Shown here piece by piece: positions 44,992-56,000 of a DNA stretch of 64,000 nt. The position numbers were made by a program, and so were the translations under genes. Position 1 is the first letter of the stretch, and every line of letters begins with the position of its first letter. Source of the DNA: Taeniopygia guttata (Eukaryota; Chordata; Aves; Passeriformes; Estrildidae); contig NC_133043.1 of the NCBI RefSeq assembly GCF_048771995.1, positions 8,822,501 to 8,886,500 of the forward strand, in the 5' to 3' direction. Under the pieces are notes generated by a model, which saw nothing but the letters and a program-made list of their open reading frames with translations, searched no databases and was not told the origin of the DNA.

Positions 44992-45715
44992 CCTCCCAAG
45001 GTAGAGGAATCCCGAGCACCTCCACCAGCAAGCTTCGTACCAACTTGGAATTTTTCACATTAATTTTCTAGCACTCCCTGTAAATAGGATTTATACTGGC
45101 TAGAGCCTCTCTGCACTTACTGTCAGATGCAGCTGGTGCTGGTCTGACTTTGGTGGTTCAGAGCAGTGGGAAGGGCACACTTTACCCAGCAAGCTCTCCC
45201 ACTGATTTTGTCTTAATAATGGGCTGCTGTCAGCAAAGGGCTTGGGAGGCTTCTAGCTCACACCAGCATTTTCTATGAGTGTTAAGGAAAGCACACTTTA
45301 GGCTGAAAACATTTTGCTTTTCCCCAAAGCCAACAGAGCTAGGGGAGGCAGCAGGGAAATATCCCAGCTCAGGCTGTACCTGGTTCTCTGGGATGGGTCA
45401 CAGAACACACCATGGCCTCACAAACAGCACAACCAAGTGCTTTTTTTCCCAGACTCTTTCCAGCAGGCTGGCTGCACCTGCATGCACACAGCCTCTTCCA
45501 CAGGCAGGAATACCTGCCACAGGGCAGCCTGCGACAGAACAGGTCCTTGAGCACATGTAGGAATGGGTTTTATAGATTTTATATAATACCTGTCACTTTT
45601 TTCAGAATTTTGCAAGTTTCAGCTATGGGATATTTCTTATAAGAATGGGAGAGGAAGAAATGAAACAAAATAGTCTATTGAAGGATTTTTTTCTAATAAA
45701 AGTTTTCCACTAATA
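44992..45715 (+). other. MIF4GD: MIF4GD 3' untranslated region
   Basis: It runs from the taa at 44,989-44,991 to an AATAAA at 45,695-45,700, giving cleavage near 45,715. No repeat is evident. It ends about 170 bp from the probable 3' end of MRPS7 on the other strand. Confidence 0.7.
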
Positions 45716-45884
45716 TGCCCTGCTTTCTCCCTGCACAGCTGCTGAGCTCTGAGCAATACTGAAGGGTTGCTCCTGACTGAAGCCCTAAGGCTGAGATAAG
45801 TCAGTGTCTGCTCCAGTCTAGGGCCCCAGGGCTTTACACAACCAGGGTACCTGGAGCAAAAGAGACAAAGGTCTGGAATCGGGA

Positions 45885-46378
45885 AACATTTCCCATAAAA
45901 CTGGTTTATTTTGTCAACATTCCCATCAAATCTGTGCAGACCATGTTGCTGATGGGCAAAACCAAAAATCAAAATGCGCCTTTTACTGCCTGTTGTACCA
46001 ATCCCTGTGGAAGAGGATCCAGCTCTGCAGCCAAAATCATTGCTGATTTAAGGAGCAGAAAGACTTTCAGATCCTCAGGAGACAGGTAAGTGAAAGATGG
46101 TTTTGTTTAGCGTTGTTGTAAGAAAAACATGTAAGGCTTGTCTTCACAGGGAAGTGATGATGAACTAAGTGGAGCAGCCCTGCTGAGGCTGGTAACTCTG
46201 ATTCCCCCTTCCCCCATCCAAACAAGCACAAAGAAATGAACCTCATGGGGATCGTGTGAGCTCTCCCTGGGTTAGAACAAAAGCTGTCTGCAAGGGATAT
46301 TCCACCTTTCCCTGTCCCAGGCTGGCAGCCCTGGGGCTCTGCTCTCCAGGCTGTGGCAGCATGTCCCAGGCAGGGTCC
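45885..46378 (-). other. MRPS7: MRPS7 3' untranslated region
   Basis: On the minus strand an AATAAA (complement of 45,905-45,910) lies about 470 bases after the MRPS7 stop. Cleavage is therefore expected near 45,885. No other feature was seen. Confidence 0.6.
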
Positions 46379-49300
46379 CTACCACCAGCGGAAGTGGGCG
46401 TACGCCCGGTTGGCCTCTGCCATCTTGTGCAGGACGTGTTTCTTCTTGATGACGGGCCCCTCGTTGTTGAAAGCCAGGAGCAGCTCCTGGGAGAGCTTGT
46501 CTGGCATCAGTGTCCGGCGGTGTTTGTTCTCCCTGCACTCGGTGATCAACCACTTCATGGCCAGGAAGCGCTTCCGATTGTCTGTCAGCGGGACAGGCAC
46601 CTGGGAAAGGGATAAACCACGGCAGTTATCATCAACCTGCTCCTGCCCAGCAGCCACACAGCAGCAGCTGCACCTGCAGGTGTTCACTGTGCTGCTCTCT
46701 GCAGCCAGAGCTGCTCCAAACAGCTGAGCCCTGCCAGTTCTCCTGCTCTCTCCATAGGAACTGGCCACTGCTACCAAAATGGAAAATCTGGCCTGTTTGG
46801 GAGCTGGGTCCAGGCTGGTTTGAGTTAGCAGAGATGGGAGATGGTCACCCCATCTCTGCACTGAATACAGAGAAGTCACAGAATCACAGCATGGCTTGGG
46901 TTGGAAGAGACCTTAAAGATCATCTCATTCCAAATGCCTCCACATCTCACCTCTCCTTTAGGCCCCAAGGGCTGCAGAGCCTGTACTCAGAGACAGATTC
47001 TGCTCATGTTTTAAATACCCCACTGGATCCAGGTGACCCATTTTGCCACGCTGACCTGCCCCAGGGCTTTGGGACCTCTCCCCAAGCAACATGGTGCAGT
47101 GGAAAGATGGGACTGGTAATCCAGACTACCAATTCCTTTGCTGCTAGTCTCTGTCTCTTTGGAAAATACTTGCTGTGTATTTCTCCTCACATCTAGTCAG
47201 AGAACCAGAGACTGCTGCTGCTTAATGGTTGCACTTGATTGATCTTAGAAGTCTTTTCCAACCTTAGTGATTCTGTGTGATTCCCCTTAGTGATTAGGGG
47301 AAGCACAATACTCGGAGGTGGGGATCCTGATTTTGGACGATTTCTAGGTGCTGTTTTATTCCAGATTGCAAAGTGGTTCTTTTCAAGGAGAGATATTCTT
47401 GAGCTGATGGGGTGGAAACCAGTTCATTTGCCTCCCTAGCTAATTGTCTCTGAACCAGATGTGCTCCTAGCCCCTCTTTCATCACCTGGTAGGTTTTGCC
47501 TCCTTTGGTGATGTTGCTGAGCCCAATGATGGGCTGACAGTTCTTGAGAGCCTGGTGGAAAATGACGTAGGGGTTGCATTCAATTGCCTCCTTCTCATTT
47601 TCTGGAGCTTTGTGGTACTTCTCCAGCTGCTTCCTTTTAATGGCCTCCAGAGTCTTGGAAGAAAGGCAAGAAAGAAGACATACAGGGCAGATGGATTCTC
47701 TCACTCTATGAGGTTACATCACTTTTACCCCATTTTCACCTGAGCAGCTGGTCCACCAGCCCCAGAGGCAAAAGACCCATTGGGAATTCTTTAACTCAAG
47801 TTTTATTTCACCCTCTTCCAGCTCTTCAGTCTCTTTTATCAGTCATTGCATTTTGGGTGAGGGGGATGAGCAGCAGAAACCTGGGCCAGAAGCCAGGGAG
47901 AGGCAGGGACAAAGTGGAGCCAGGAATAGGGGGCTGTGCACTGAGCATCCTCCCCTGCAAAGCCTGGACTCCAGAGCCTGTGTGCTTTTCTGTAACAAGG
48001 AATCAGCAATTAATTGGGAATATTTGGGCAAAATGTGTTTCCATTTCAAGGGAGTTCAAGGGTGGAAGAGACCAGATGGGAACACCAGTTAATACCAGTT
48101 GCTGTGGGTCAGAGCAGGCTCAAAGCTGTGTCATGTAGGTGACACATCTGTGGGACAAGTTGTACGGAGGGTAAGGCACGTCAGAGAGCTGCAAAGATCT
48201 TTAGAGAAAATGATGCTTTTTAAGGGTATTCTCTGTGTTTATGTGGTACAAAAGAACACAGGCATAATGAAGGATGGAAGGAGAAATCTCTCCACGAAGC
48301 CGGTCTGTGAGCTACCGAGGCTGGGGCAATGTACATTTTATCAGACAAATCAGGGTTTATCAAAGGAATCATGCTGCAATGGCAGAATGAAACACTTCAG
48401 GACCACAGAGATGGACCACCTGAGTTCTGGTATTCCCCATTTCAGTGGGTTTGACGTCCCAGCCTTCCATTTTGTCCAGTTTTAACCCAATAGTGAGAAG
48501 AAACCTGAGTTCTTACCTGAGACATGAGGCTTCTGGCCAGCACTTTATTTCCACTCTTCATCATCATATTGGTGAATTTGCTGTAAGCACAAAGTCAGAC
48601 AGGATCTGATATGAATTCTGATTTTATCACCCACAGAAATAAGCCCCCCACCCCCATCCCTTTGTGTTGTTCCCATGGTTAAGCGTGGGTGCTGTAATTA
48701 TCTCTAATCACTGCAGAACAATGGACTCATTGATGAGAAAAGATTAATCCAGAATATAGGGATTGTGCTGTAACAAAAGGCAATGTGAAGCCAGCAGGTG
48801 AAGATAGAGGAAGGAAGCACAGGCATTTTTGGAGAGGAGAAGCTGCTGCTTTCTCTGACCTGATCATGGGGTCGCTGAACACGGAACTGGAGAGACTGGG
48901 AGGAGCAGCTTTGATGGGTCGAACAGCCTTAAGCTCCATGTGTTCCCTTTCCTCGTCAGTCAGCTCCTCTAAAGGTTTCTGATACGATTCCTTTTTCACT
49001 TCTGGCTCCAGGTAGCTGGGGTTGTAGCGGGTCCATCTCACCGGCATTATCCTGCAAGGAACAAGAGAAGCGGGGCTGTAACCCAGCGCACGTGCTGTGT
49101 CGTGACAGCGATGCAGACAGATGTGGGCAGATGTGAACACGCCTCAGAGGGAATGCTAGATGTAACAGGCACCACGTGGCAGTGGGGCGAGCAGCTCAAA
49201 GTGGATTCTATCCCTTTTTTCACTGTTCCTGTGGCACTGGAAGCGGCTGCTCAGTGCAGTCACCATCTCTGGAGCTGCTCAAGAGGCGTCTGGACTAGCG

Positions 49301-49605
49301 CTGGGTTACGTGGTTTAGGGATTAGATGACCTTAAAGGTCCAACCTTCCAACCTTGACAGTTCCATGCCTATGGGAGCCGGGCAAAAACAGGCGGGCGGC
49401 CTGTCCGCGTGCTCCCAGCGCGGCGCGCACCCTCCCCGCACCCCCGTGTGCTCCCGGCCAGCCGCCCCCGGGCCTCCTCCCGTGCTGCCCGTGTCCCTGC
49501 GATGGGGAGCAGCCCCTGGGGAGCCCCCCCGGGCCCTCTCCCCGCTCACCGGGGCAGCCACGCCCGCAGCCTCCGGCCCAGCCCCGCCGCGCTGGGCGCC
49601 GCCAT
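46379..49605 (-). CDS. MRPS7: MRPS7, mitochondrial small ribosomal subunit protein uS7m (complete)
   Basis: Nuclear-encoded mitoribosomal protein of the 28S subunit head, homologous to bacterial S7, which binds the 3' domain of the small rRNA. Minus-strand exons in coding order are 49550-49605, 48860-49051, 48517-48580, 47486-47653 and 46379-46600, giving 233 residues (human 242). All junctions are GT-AG and phase-consistent. The N-terminus [19 protein letters not shown] is Arg-rich without acidic residues, as in mitochondrial targeting peptides. Conserved parts are [47 protein letters not shown] and the terminal [14 protein letters not shown]. The start has A at -3 and G at +4 and matches the human start. 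It shares a promoter head-to-head with GGA3. Confidence 0.96.
46877..46965 (-). mobile_element. CR1 LINE 3' fragment, antisense (MRPS7 intron)
   Basis: The block cacagaatcacagcatgg, ttgggttggaagagacct and aaagatcatctcattcc is the reverse complement of the CR1 terminus. It lies between MRPS7 exons 4 and 5; relative to MRPS7 transcription it is in sense. Confidence 0.88.
47222..47284 (+). mobile_element. CR1 LINE 3' tail, sense (MRPS7 intron)
   Basis: It reads ggttgcacttgattgatctt, agaagtcttttccaacctta, then gtgattctgtgtgattc, the CR1 3' end. With the copy at 46,877 in the opposite orientation it flanks about 260 bp without recognisable CR1 sequence. They may be two separate insertions. Confidence 0.82.
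47654..48516 (-). other. MRPS7: MRPS7 intron 3
   Basis: It is bounded by the donor at 48,516 (gtaaga on the minus strand) and the acceptor next to 47,653 (ttccaag). No repeat or coding segment was recognised; open frames on the plus strand are short and featureless. Confidence 0.85.
49256..49372 (+). mobile_element. CR1 LINE 3' fragment, sense, next to the MRPS7/GGA3 CpG island
   Basis: Segments gcagtcaccatctctggag, tgctcaagaggcgtctgga and gatgaccttaaaggtccaac match the CR1 3'UTR in order. It lies in MRPS7 intron 1, and the CpG island starts immediately after it. Confidence 0.88.
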
Positions 49606-50060
49606 CTTCCCCCGCGTGGGCGGGGCCACGGCGGCGGTGTGGGCGGGGTCAGCGCTGGCCCCGCCCCCTCGCGCGGCGCTCGGGCGGGGCGGGGCCCCGG
49701 CTCGCTCCGGCAACATGGCGGAGGCTGAGGGGGAGAGCCTGGAGTCGTGGCTGAGTGAGTACCGCGGGCACTGCTCGGCCCCCTCTGCCCCCCTCTGCCT
49801 CCCTCAGCCTCCCTCAGCCCCCCTCAGCCCCTTCCCAGCGCCTCCCCGCAGCCTCCGCTCGCCCGACCCCGCCACCCCCTTCAGCCGCACGGGAGCCCCC
49901 CGGCCTCCCCGGGACAGCGCCTTGGGGACATTTGGGCACAGCCCCCCCCCGGGCGTGAGGGAGTTTCGGCACACCGGGCACACTCAGCACGCCGGGGATG
50001 CGCGGTCAGCTTGGTGTGGGGCCGGTGCCAGCCCCGTGTGGGCACCGGGCAGCTCCGCGG
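49380..50060. promoter_or_regulatory. CpG island of the MRPS7/GGA3 divergent pair
   Basis: GC- and CpG-rich sequence spans MRPS7 exon 1, the space between the two start codons and the start of GGA3 intron 1. The long open frames across it on both strands are by-products of base composition. Confidence 0.8.
49606..49714. promoter_or_regulatory. Bidirectional MRPS7/GGA3 core promoter
   Basis: Only 109 bp separate the two initiator codons. Both 5'UTRs and the core promoter must fit here unless transcription starts inside the partner gene. GGGCGGGG-type SP1 boxes occur on both strands and no TATA box is evident. AANATGGCGG (YY1-like) motifs overlap both start codons. Confidence 0.8.
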
Positions 50061-53000
50061 CTCGGCTGCTGCTTTTTCTTGTCCGTAAAGAATCGTGGTT
50101 CGTGTCTGTCCCTCACGGCTCCTGCCTTGCTTGAGTTGTGGCCTGTGGAGTGTACAGCCTGAGTGCTGTTGGTGAGGTTCAGAATTGTGGGGGTTCCCAG
50201 ATGAATTAATTGTATTTACTGTGATTTTCAAGCAGACAAATGCTGCTTTGTGCCTGGCTGCAGTTTCAGGGGAGTTGTGGACATCCATTCTGTACAAGCT
50301 GGAATAGATCAAAACCCTTTGTCAGGCTAAGGTACCTTAAAGGTTAGAGGGGACAAATCCTCGTTGTTTGTTGATGCCCAGCCCTGCTGAGTGTCCCCTG
50401 CCTGTGTCCGTGCTGCCCGTGTCATTTGGGCTCTGGCTGTACAGAACACAGCGGTGTGATTCCTGAACGAATCAGTCATAACTGTCATTGTTTTTTGTAT
50501 ATTCTACACATAGGAGCTCCTGCTGCTGTCCCTGGGAGGCCATGCTGCACATCATAGCCTGTTGCCTAGATTTTCTTCCCTTTTTTTTTAATAGTTATTT
50601 GTTTGATTATGGCAGCAAGTGAAGTTCCAAGTAGTCAGGCACTGGGCAAACAGCAGAAGATGGGCATTACCCCAAATACCTCAGAGTGCAAAACTTGTTA
50701 CCCTTGGAGCTATCCTTCCATAAAGAAGCTTAGATAATTCTCCTTTGTTCTTGGTATTTTTATATAAAATTCAAACATGTACATGCTGTCATGATAAGAG
50801 ATGCTGGCTGAAAGATGTTTTCATCTATTCTCATTTTAGCTCAATCCCTTCTGTCCCCTTACCGTTTTTGCTCCTCCTCTGAACTCCCACAATTAGTCAG
50901 TATCTTTTGTTGTAGCCAGTGAGACACAAGAAGGAACACCCACATCCCTTCCTTGCAATCTTTCTCTGAGGAGAGCTGACTCACTCAGTTCAGTTTGTGT
51001 GTGAAAATGTCTCTAGTAGGAAGGATATTTTGGGTTGTGTAGCCTGGAATGCTTCCTGACTGCTTATTTTGCAGGGATATTTTTTAATTGAGGAAGTTAA
51101 AGGAGAGGTGATGTGTCCTTGGCCAAGGGGCTACAGGGAAGAGTTGCAAAGGCCTTACTCACTGTGAGAAGCATTGCAGCGAGCCTGCTTGCAGGGGGGC
51201 ACACATTTTTCAAGGTTTGAGTGCTGCTGTCGGGTTTAGGAGGATGCTTTTATGCCAGGTCACTGCTGGAGTGATCGCTGCTGGTGTGGCTTTATCGCCC
51301 CTCCCATCGCAGGGTGCGCGGAGCCTTCTGTGTCTGGGAATTGCCGTGAGGCCGGGCAGGCAGAGCTGCTGCAGCTCTCCCGAGGGGTTTTTTCTATAAT
51401 CATGACAAAGCCACGGCTAATGCCAACCCTGAGGGTGTGCCATGCTGTACCCTTCCCGAGGGAATGGCTCAGCAGCACAGCCAACTACCCAGCCACGGGA
51501 AGATGGAGATTTCTTACTGAAAATGTTGCATTTTTTTATCCTGTGGTGGTGTGCAGCTTCCTGCTGCCCTGCCTCTGGCATCAGGTGGAGTCACAGACCC
51601 ATGAAGTAACATCATCCTCATGTCCTGCTGCTGCAGCAAGATCTGTGCCTCAGCCTGGGATGATCTGGCATCTGCATGTCCTGCCTCATTCCAGGCAGCT
51701 GGAATGAGAGAAGGTGATCCTTCCTGTCCTCTCCTGGCAGGCAGGCTCTGCTTCTGCTCTGGGCTGAAACAGAAGAAGGTTAGGAAGGAGATAATGTCAA
51801 TTGTACAAACACAACTGGAGCCTTTCACTCCAATGCTGCTCTTTCTGCTGCATCCAAAAGGAAGCTCCTTGTATCCCGCTCATGTCAGGCTGAGGCAGTG
51901 TTCCACTGTGGAACACATGTAAATGGATAAAATATTATAACTGTCTTAATTTCTTTTTTCCTTTGTTTGTCTGGCTCAGCATTCTTTTCTGGCCAGGACT
52001 GCAGAGTCTGACTGTTAGACTGGACATGCCTGGGCTGGGAATCACAGGCTAAGCCTGACCTGGGGAAACTCTTTGGGGTGGCTTTTGGCTGATTTCAGTA
52101 GAGAAGTGAACCCAGGAAAACAGGAGCATTCGTTACCAGCCAGTTAATGGTCTGTGGTTCTCTTCATTCCAACTGCTCTGTGGTTCTCTGCTCTCCAATA
52201 TCGGTTCTCTCTAGAGAAAACAAACACCTTTGTTTCATATCTAATTATTAATCTTAATGTTGCCTCATTAGCATTTCAGTCTGGCAGAGCACCTGAGGGC
52301 TGAGTGGCTCTGATACTCAGGGTGGCTGTAAAGCAGCTTTGTTTGTCCTGAGCACATTAAAATAAAGCTGAAAACTGAGGCAGAAGTGGTGGCAGGACTG
52401 GGGCAGTGCCAAGACTTCAGTCCCCAGATTGCTAGTTTAGATTCATGTGGTTGCCAGTGTGAAATGGGATTTTCAGGAGGGGCCCAGGTGGACAAGTGTC
52501 TCTGGAAGCAAATAACTGGTACCAAATGGGCCTTAGTTGGCAGTTTCAACAGAAAAGCCAAGGACTTGATATTCCAGAGCACCAACCCTTCATCCTGGAC
52601 TGAATCTTTTCACATAAGGGTAGGAGCATATTTATAAAGCAGCACATATGAGCTCCTTGCCCACATTTTAAGCATTCTGCATAAAAATAGAGAGGATTGT
52701 AAGTAACAACTTAATAGACATGACACAGCTTCCTATAGGGCTGGAAAGGTGAGGAGAGGTGATTCCACTCCGCTGGGATGCTGAGTTCATGTGGCTGTGC
52801 TGAGACTGGGGACAGCTATCCATACACCCTGTTGTGTTGTGTCATGCAAACACATCAATCTCCAGAGCCAGGGCAGGACTTGTGATCAAGCTCATTAACT
52901 TTTATGAGCCAAGGTTTCATATGGAGGTTTTATGGATGTTGGAAATAGAAAATTTCATCATGTGGAACAGCACTTCCCTTTGGCAGTTACTCTCTCCTTC

Positions 53001-56000
53001 TGAAACTTCACTGTCTTCGTGTGAGAGCTTTGCAGAAAAAAACTTAGATGAGTCTGAGAGCATGATATAATCCAGTGTCATTGCAAAAAGTTTTTGGAGA
53101 TATTTGGAGCGGCTTTAAAATTAGAACTTTGAACATGGAAAACTTGGTTACATTTTCCTGTTTGTACCACATAATTTTCAAAATTTCAGGATGTGCAGCC
53201 AATAGAGTCCAGTTGGTTGTGTGTCCATATCTGTTTGTGCTCCTCCTGCATTTATTGAGTAAATTCCCTTAATTCCAGGCAGGAACTGAGTGTTTTTCTT
53301 CTGGGTCTGCTGAGCACAAGAGGTGCTTTGGGGAACCAAACCACCACAGTGCTGTTTGACTTGCATGAAGAGGCTTTAGATTGTTTTAAGTCCATGGTTT
53401 CATGATGCTTCGAGGGTGTTCATCAGTTGAAAATGTGGTAATAACGTTTAGGTGCCACATGTTTGGAACAGTTGTTTGGCTGTGCAGAAGTTGTCTTTTA
53501 AACTGAGCTTCCCTTGAATCTCTTGAGTTTAGGACCAGCCTGGTAGCTCAGCGAGTTCTACAGAATGTCTTGCAGTTGTTCCTCCCTCACTGCTGTCTTC
53601 TGCTCATCTAGGGTCCCGTGAAGGTCAGCAGTGGGCACAGAGATTCACCAGTGGAATATTCTACCATGCAATCCATGTTAAAACTTACTTGCTTTACAAG
53701 TACCATTCAGTGAGAAGGAAAACCTGAGCAAACTTTGCAGGATGGGCACAGTAGGAGGGCTGAGGTGCACTGAGAAAGGGGGGGTTTGGAGCAGATGCCT
53801 GACAGCTGTTTAGCTGTCTCTGGAAAAGCAAAAGGATATGTTTTAATGATGATAAAAAATGACACTTGGCAGTGCAGCATGTGTTTGTTTTCTTATGCTT
53901 CCCTCTGAGATGAAAGTGCAGGGGTATGTGCTGGGTTTTTTCCTGCTCTTCATCTCCTGCTCTGTCTGACTAAGCAGTATTTAATTTCTTAAACGTCTTT
54001 CCATTATATTAAAATTTTTAGGAAGGTTTCTTACAGGCCAGCTCTTAGATACATAGGGACAAGTACAGTGCATTGTTTCTTCCCATACAAGAAAGAAAAA
54101 CCATTATGTCTGGTCATCTTGGCTGGAAAATTAGGTTAAAGCAGGAATCTGATCTCCTGTAAATTCATTGCTGCAGCAGGGTTAAGTAAAATACATGGAA
54201 AATATGCATTCATAACCAAAGAAGTGCTGATAGCCTCACTACTCTGCAATCAGTACAGTCAGTGAGGTCCTGCTGCTTAAGGGAGGATCCTTCAGGAGCC
54301 TGAAATAGCCCTGCCAGGAAAGCATTGATCTCTTAGCTTCAGCATGTAGGATTTGAGTTCCTGATCAGGTGCAGGCTGCAGTGTTTATTATTTGCAAGAA
54401 GAACTCAATGTATAATAATAAATTTCAGTTCATAAATCCCAGGAGAAATGCTAAGGCATCAATCAAATCAGCTGGCACTCCAAAAGCAAGTGCTAATGCT
54501 AAATGACTGTTATTAAACATCTGATGTTCCAGCTCTTGCTTCTGCAAAATTCCCGGGGAATACAAAAATCATTTCATCTGTAGAAAGTGTGAGGGTTTAA
54601 CCTTTAAAGAGTTTATTGTTACAGCCAAATAGAAAGAGACAGCATTTCAGGCAGAGGAAGATGTGAGCTGAAATATTTAATTCTGTGCTCTCATTTAGGA
54701 TGTGGGAATAACCTGTCTCTAAGCACTTGAGGTTTGGCCACCTGTTTTCTTTGGAAAGCAGTGGTTTTTACTGGATGTTTGGATGTCTCAACTTGGACAC
54801 ACCCTTTTTCCTGAAGACATGCCACATGTAAACTTCTTTCTCATGTTTTAGAGCTGGCAATGATGTCAAATGCTTTTCTCTAGGAAATGTGTGACCTTTT
54901 ATACTGTTTCTTCTCTTGACTGGCAATATGTTTTCTTTCCCTTGCCAAAGATAAAGCCACCAACCCATCCAACAGGCAGGAAGACTGGGAATACATCATC
55001 GGATTCTGTGACCAGATCAACAAGGAACTTGAAGGGTGGGTGTCCCAAACTGCTCCAGACTTAATAAATCAATGTTCACAGTTTAAAGTGTGAAATTCCA
55101 TTATTAAACATTTACATTTTCATTTATATATATCGATATCACAAGGAAGAGCTGGCTACAACAGAGAGATGCTGCCTCTCTTGTGAAAGGCAGCATGGCT
55201 AATCCAGACTGAGCACTGGGAAACTGGGAATTCTGAATCTGCTTCTAATTTCAGGTTCAGCAGCTCCAGGGTTCTCATCTGGCCAAAATTATTCAATTTG
55301 CCAGTCTGTTAAATGGGGTTATCACTGATAATGCTGGTGGAGCTTCACATCTTTAAAATCTTTACTTAGCAAGACACTTTGTTTAAACAGCAGGATTTGT
55401 GAAAGTGTTAAAATCCTCCATGGTGTTTACCTGTTCTCTTCCAGGCCACAGATAGCTGTGAGACTCCTGGCTCATAAAATCCAGTCACCACAGGAATGGG
55501 AGGCGGTCCAAGCCTTGACAGTAGGTAGTCCTTTCCCCTCCTCTTAAATCCAGCCATGTATCCTGTTGCATCACCTGGGTGGAGTAGAGGGGGCACAGGC
55601 TGTGTCCATGGGGTCAGCTGGGGGCTGAGTGCCCTGATCCCTGGGAGGGAGCACAGTTCCATCCCTAAAGTGTCCAGAAGCAACTCTGGGTTAGTTTGAG
55701 CTGCTTTCCTTTGTTATCTTCAGGCAAGATTTGTTTTTATTGTTGAGGCCAAGTATTGAGATAGCACAGACCCAGATACAATTGGATGAGAGTGGGACAT
55801 CAGCCTGCCTTGATGTGTCGTCCCTAAAGATGGGAAATAGATGTCTGCATGGAGCAGGAATACTCGTCTCACTGACAATTTACCTCCCCTCTGAGCACAC
55901 AATAATAACACACTGTTATTGTAGGGTTTTTCCCTTTGCTTTCAGCCCCTGTTTCTGTTCCTTGAATGCAGGTGCTGGAAGCTTGTATGAAGAATTGTGG

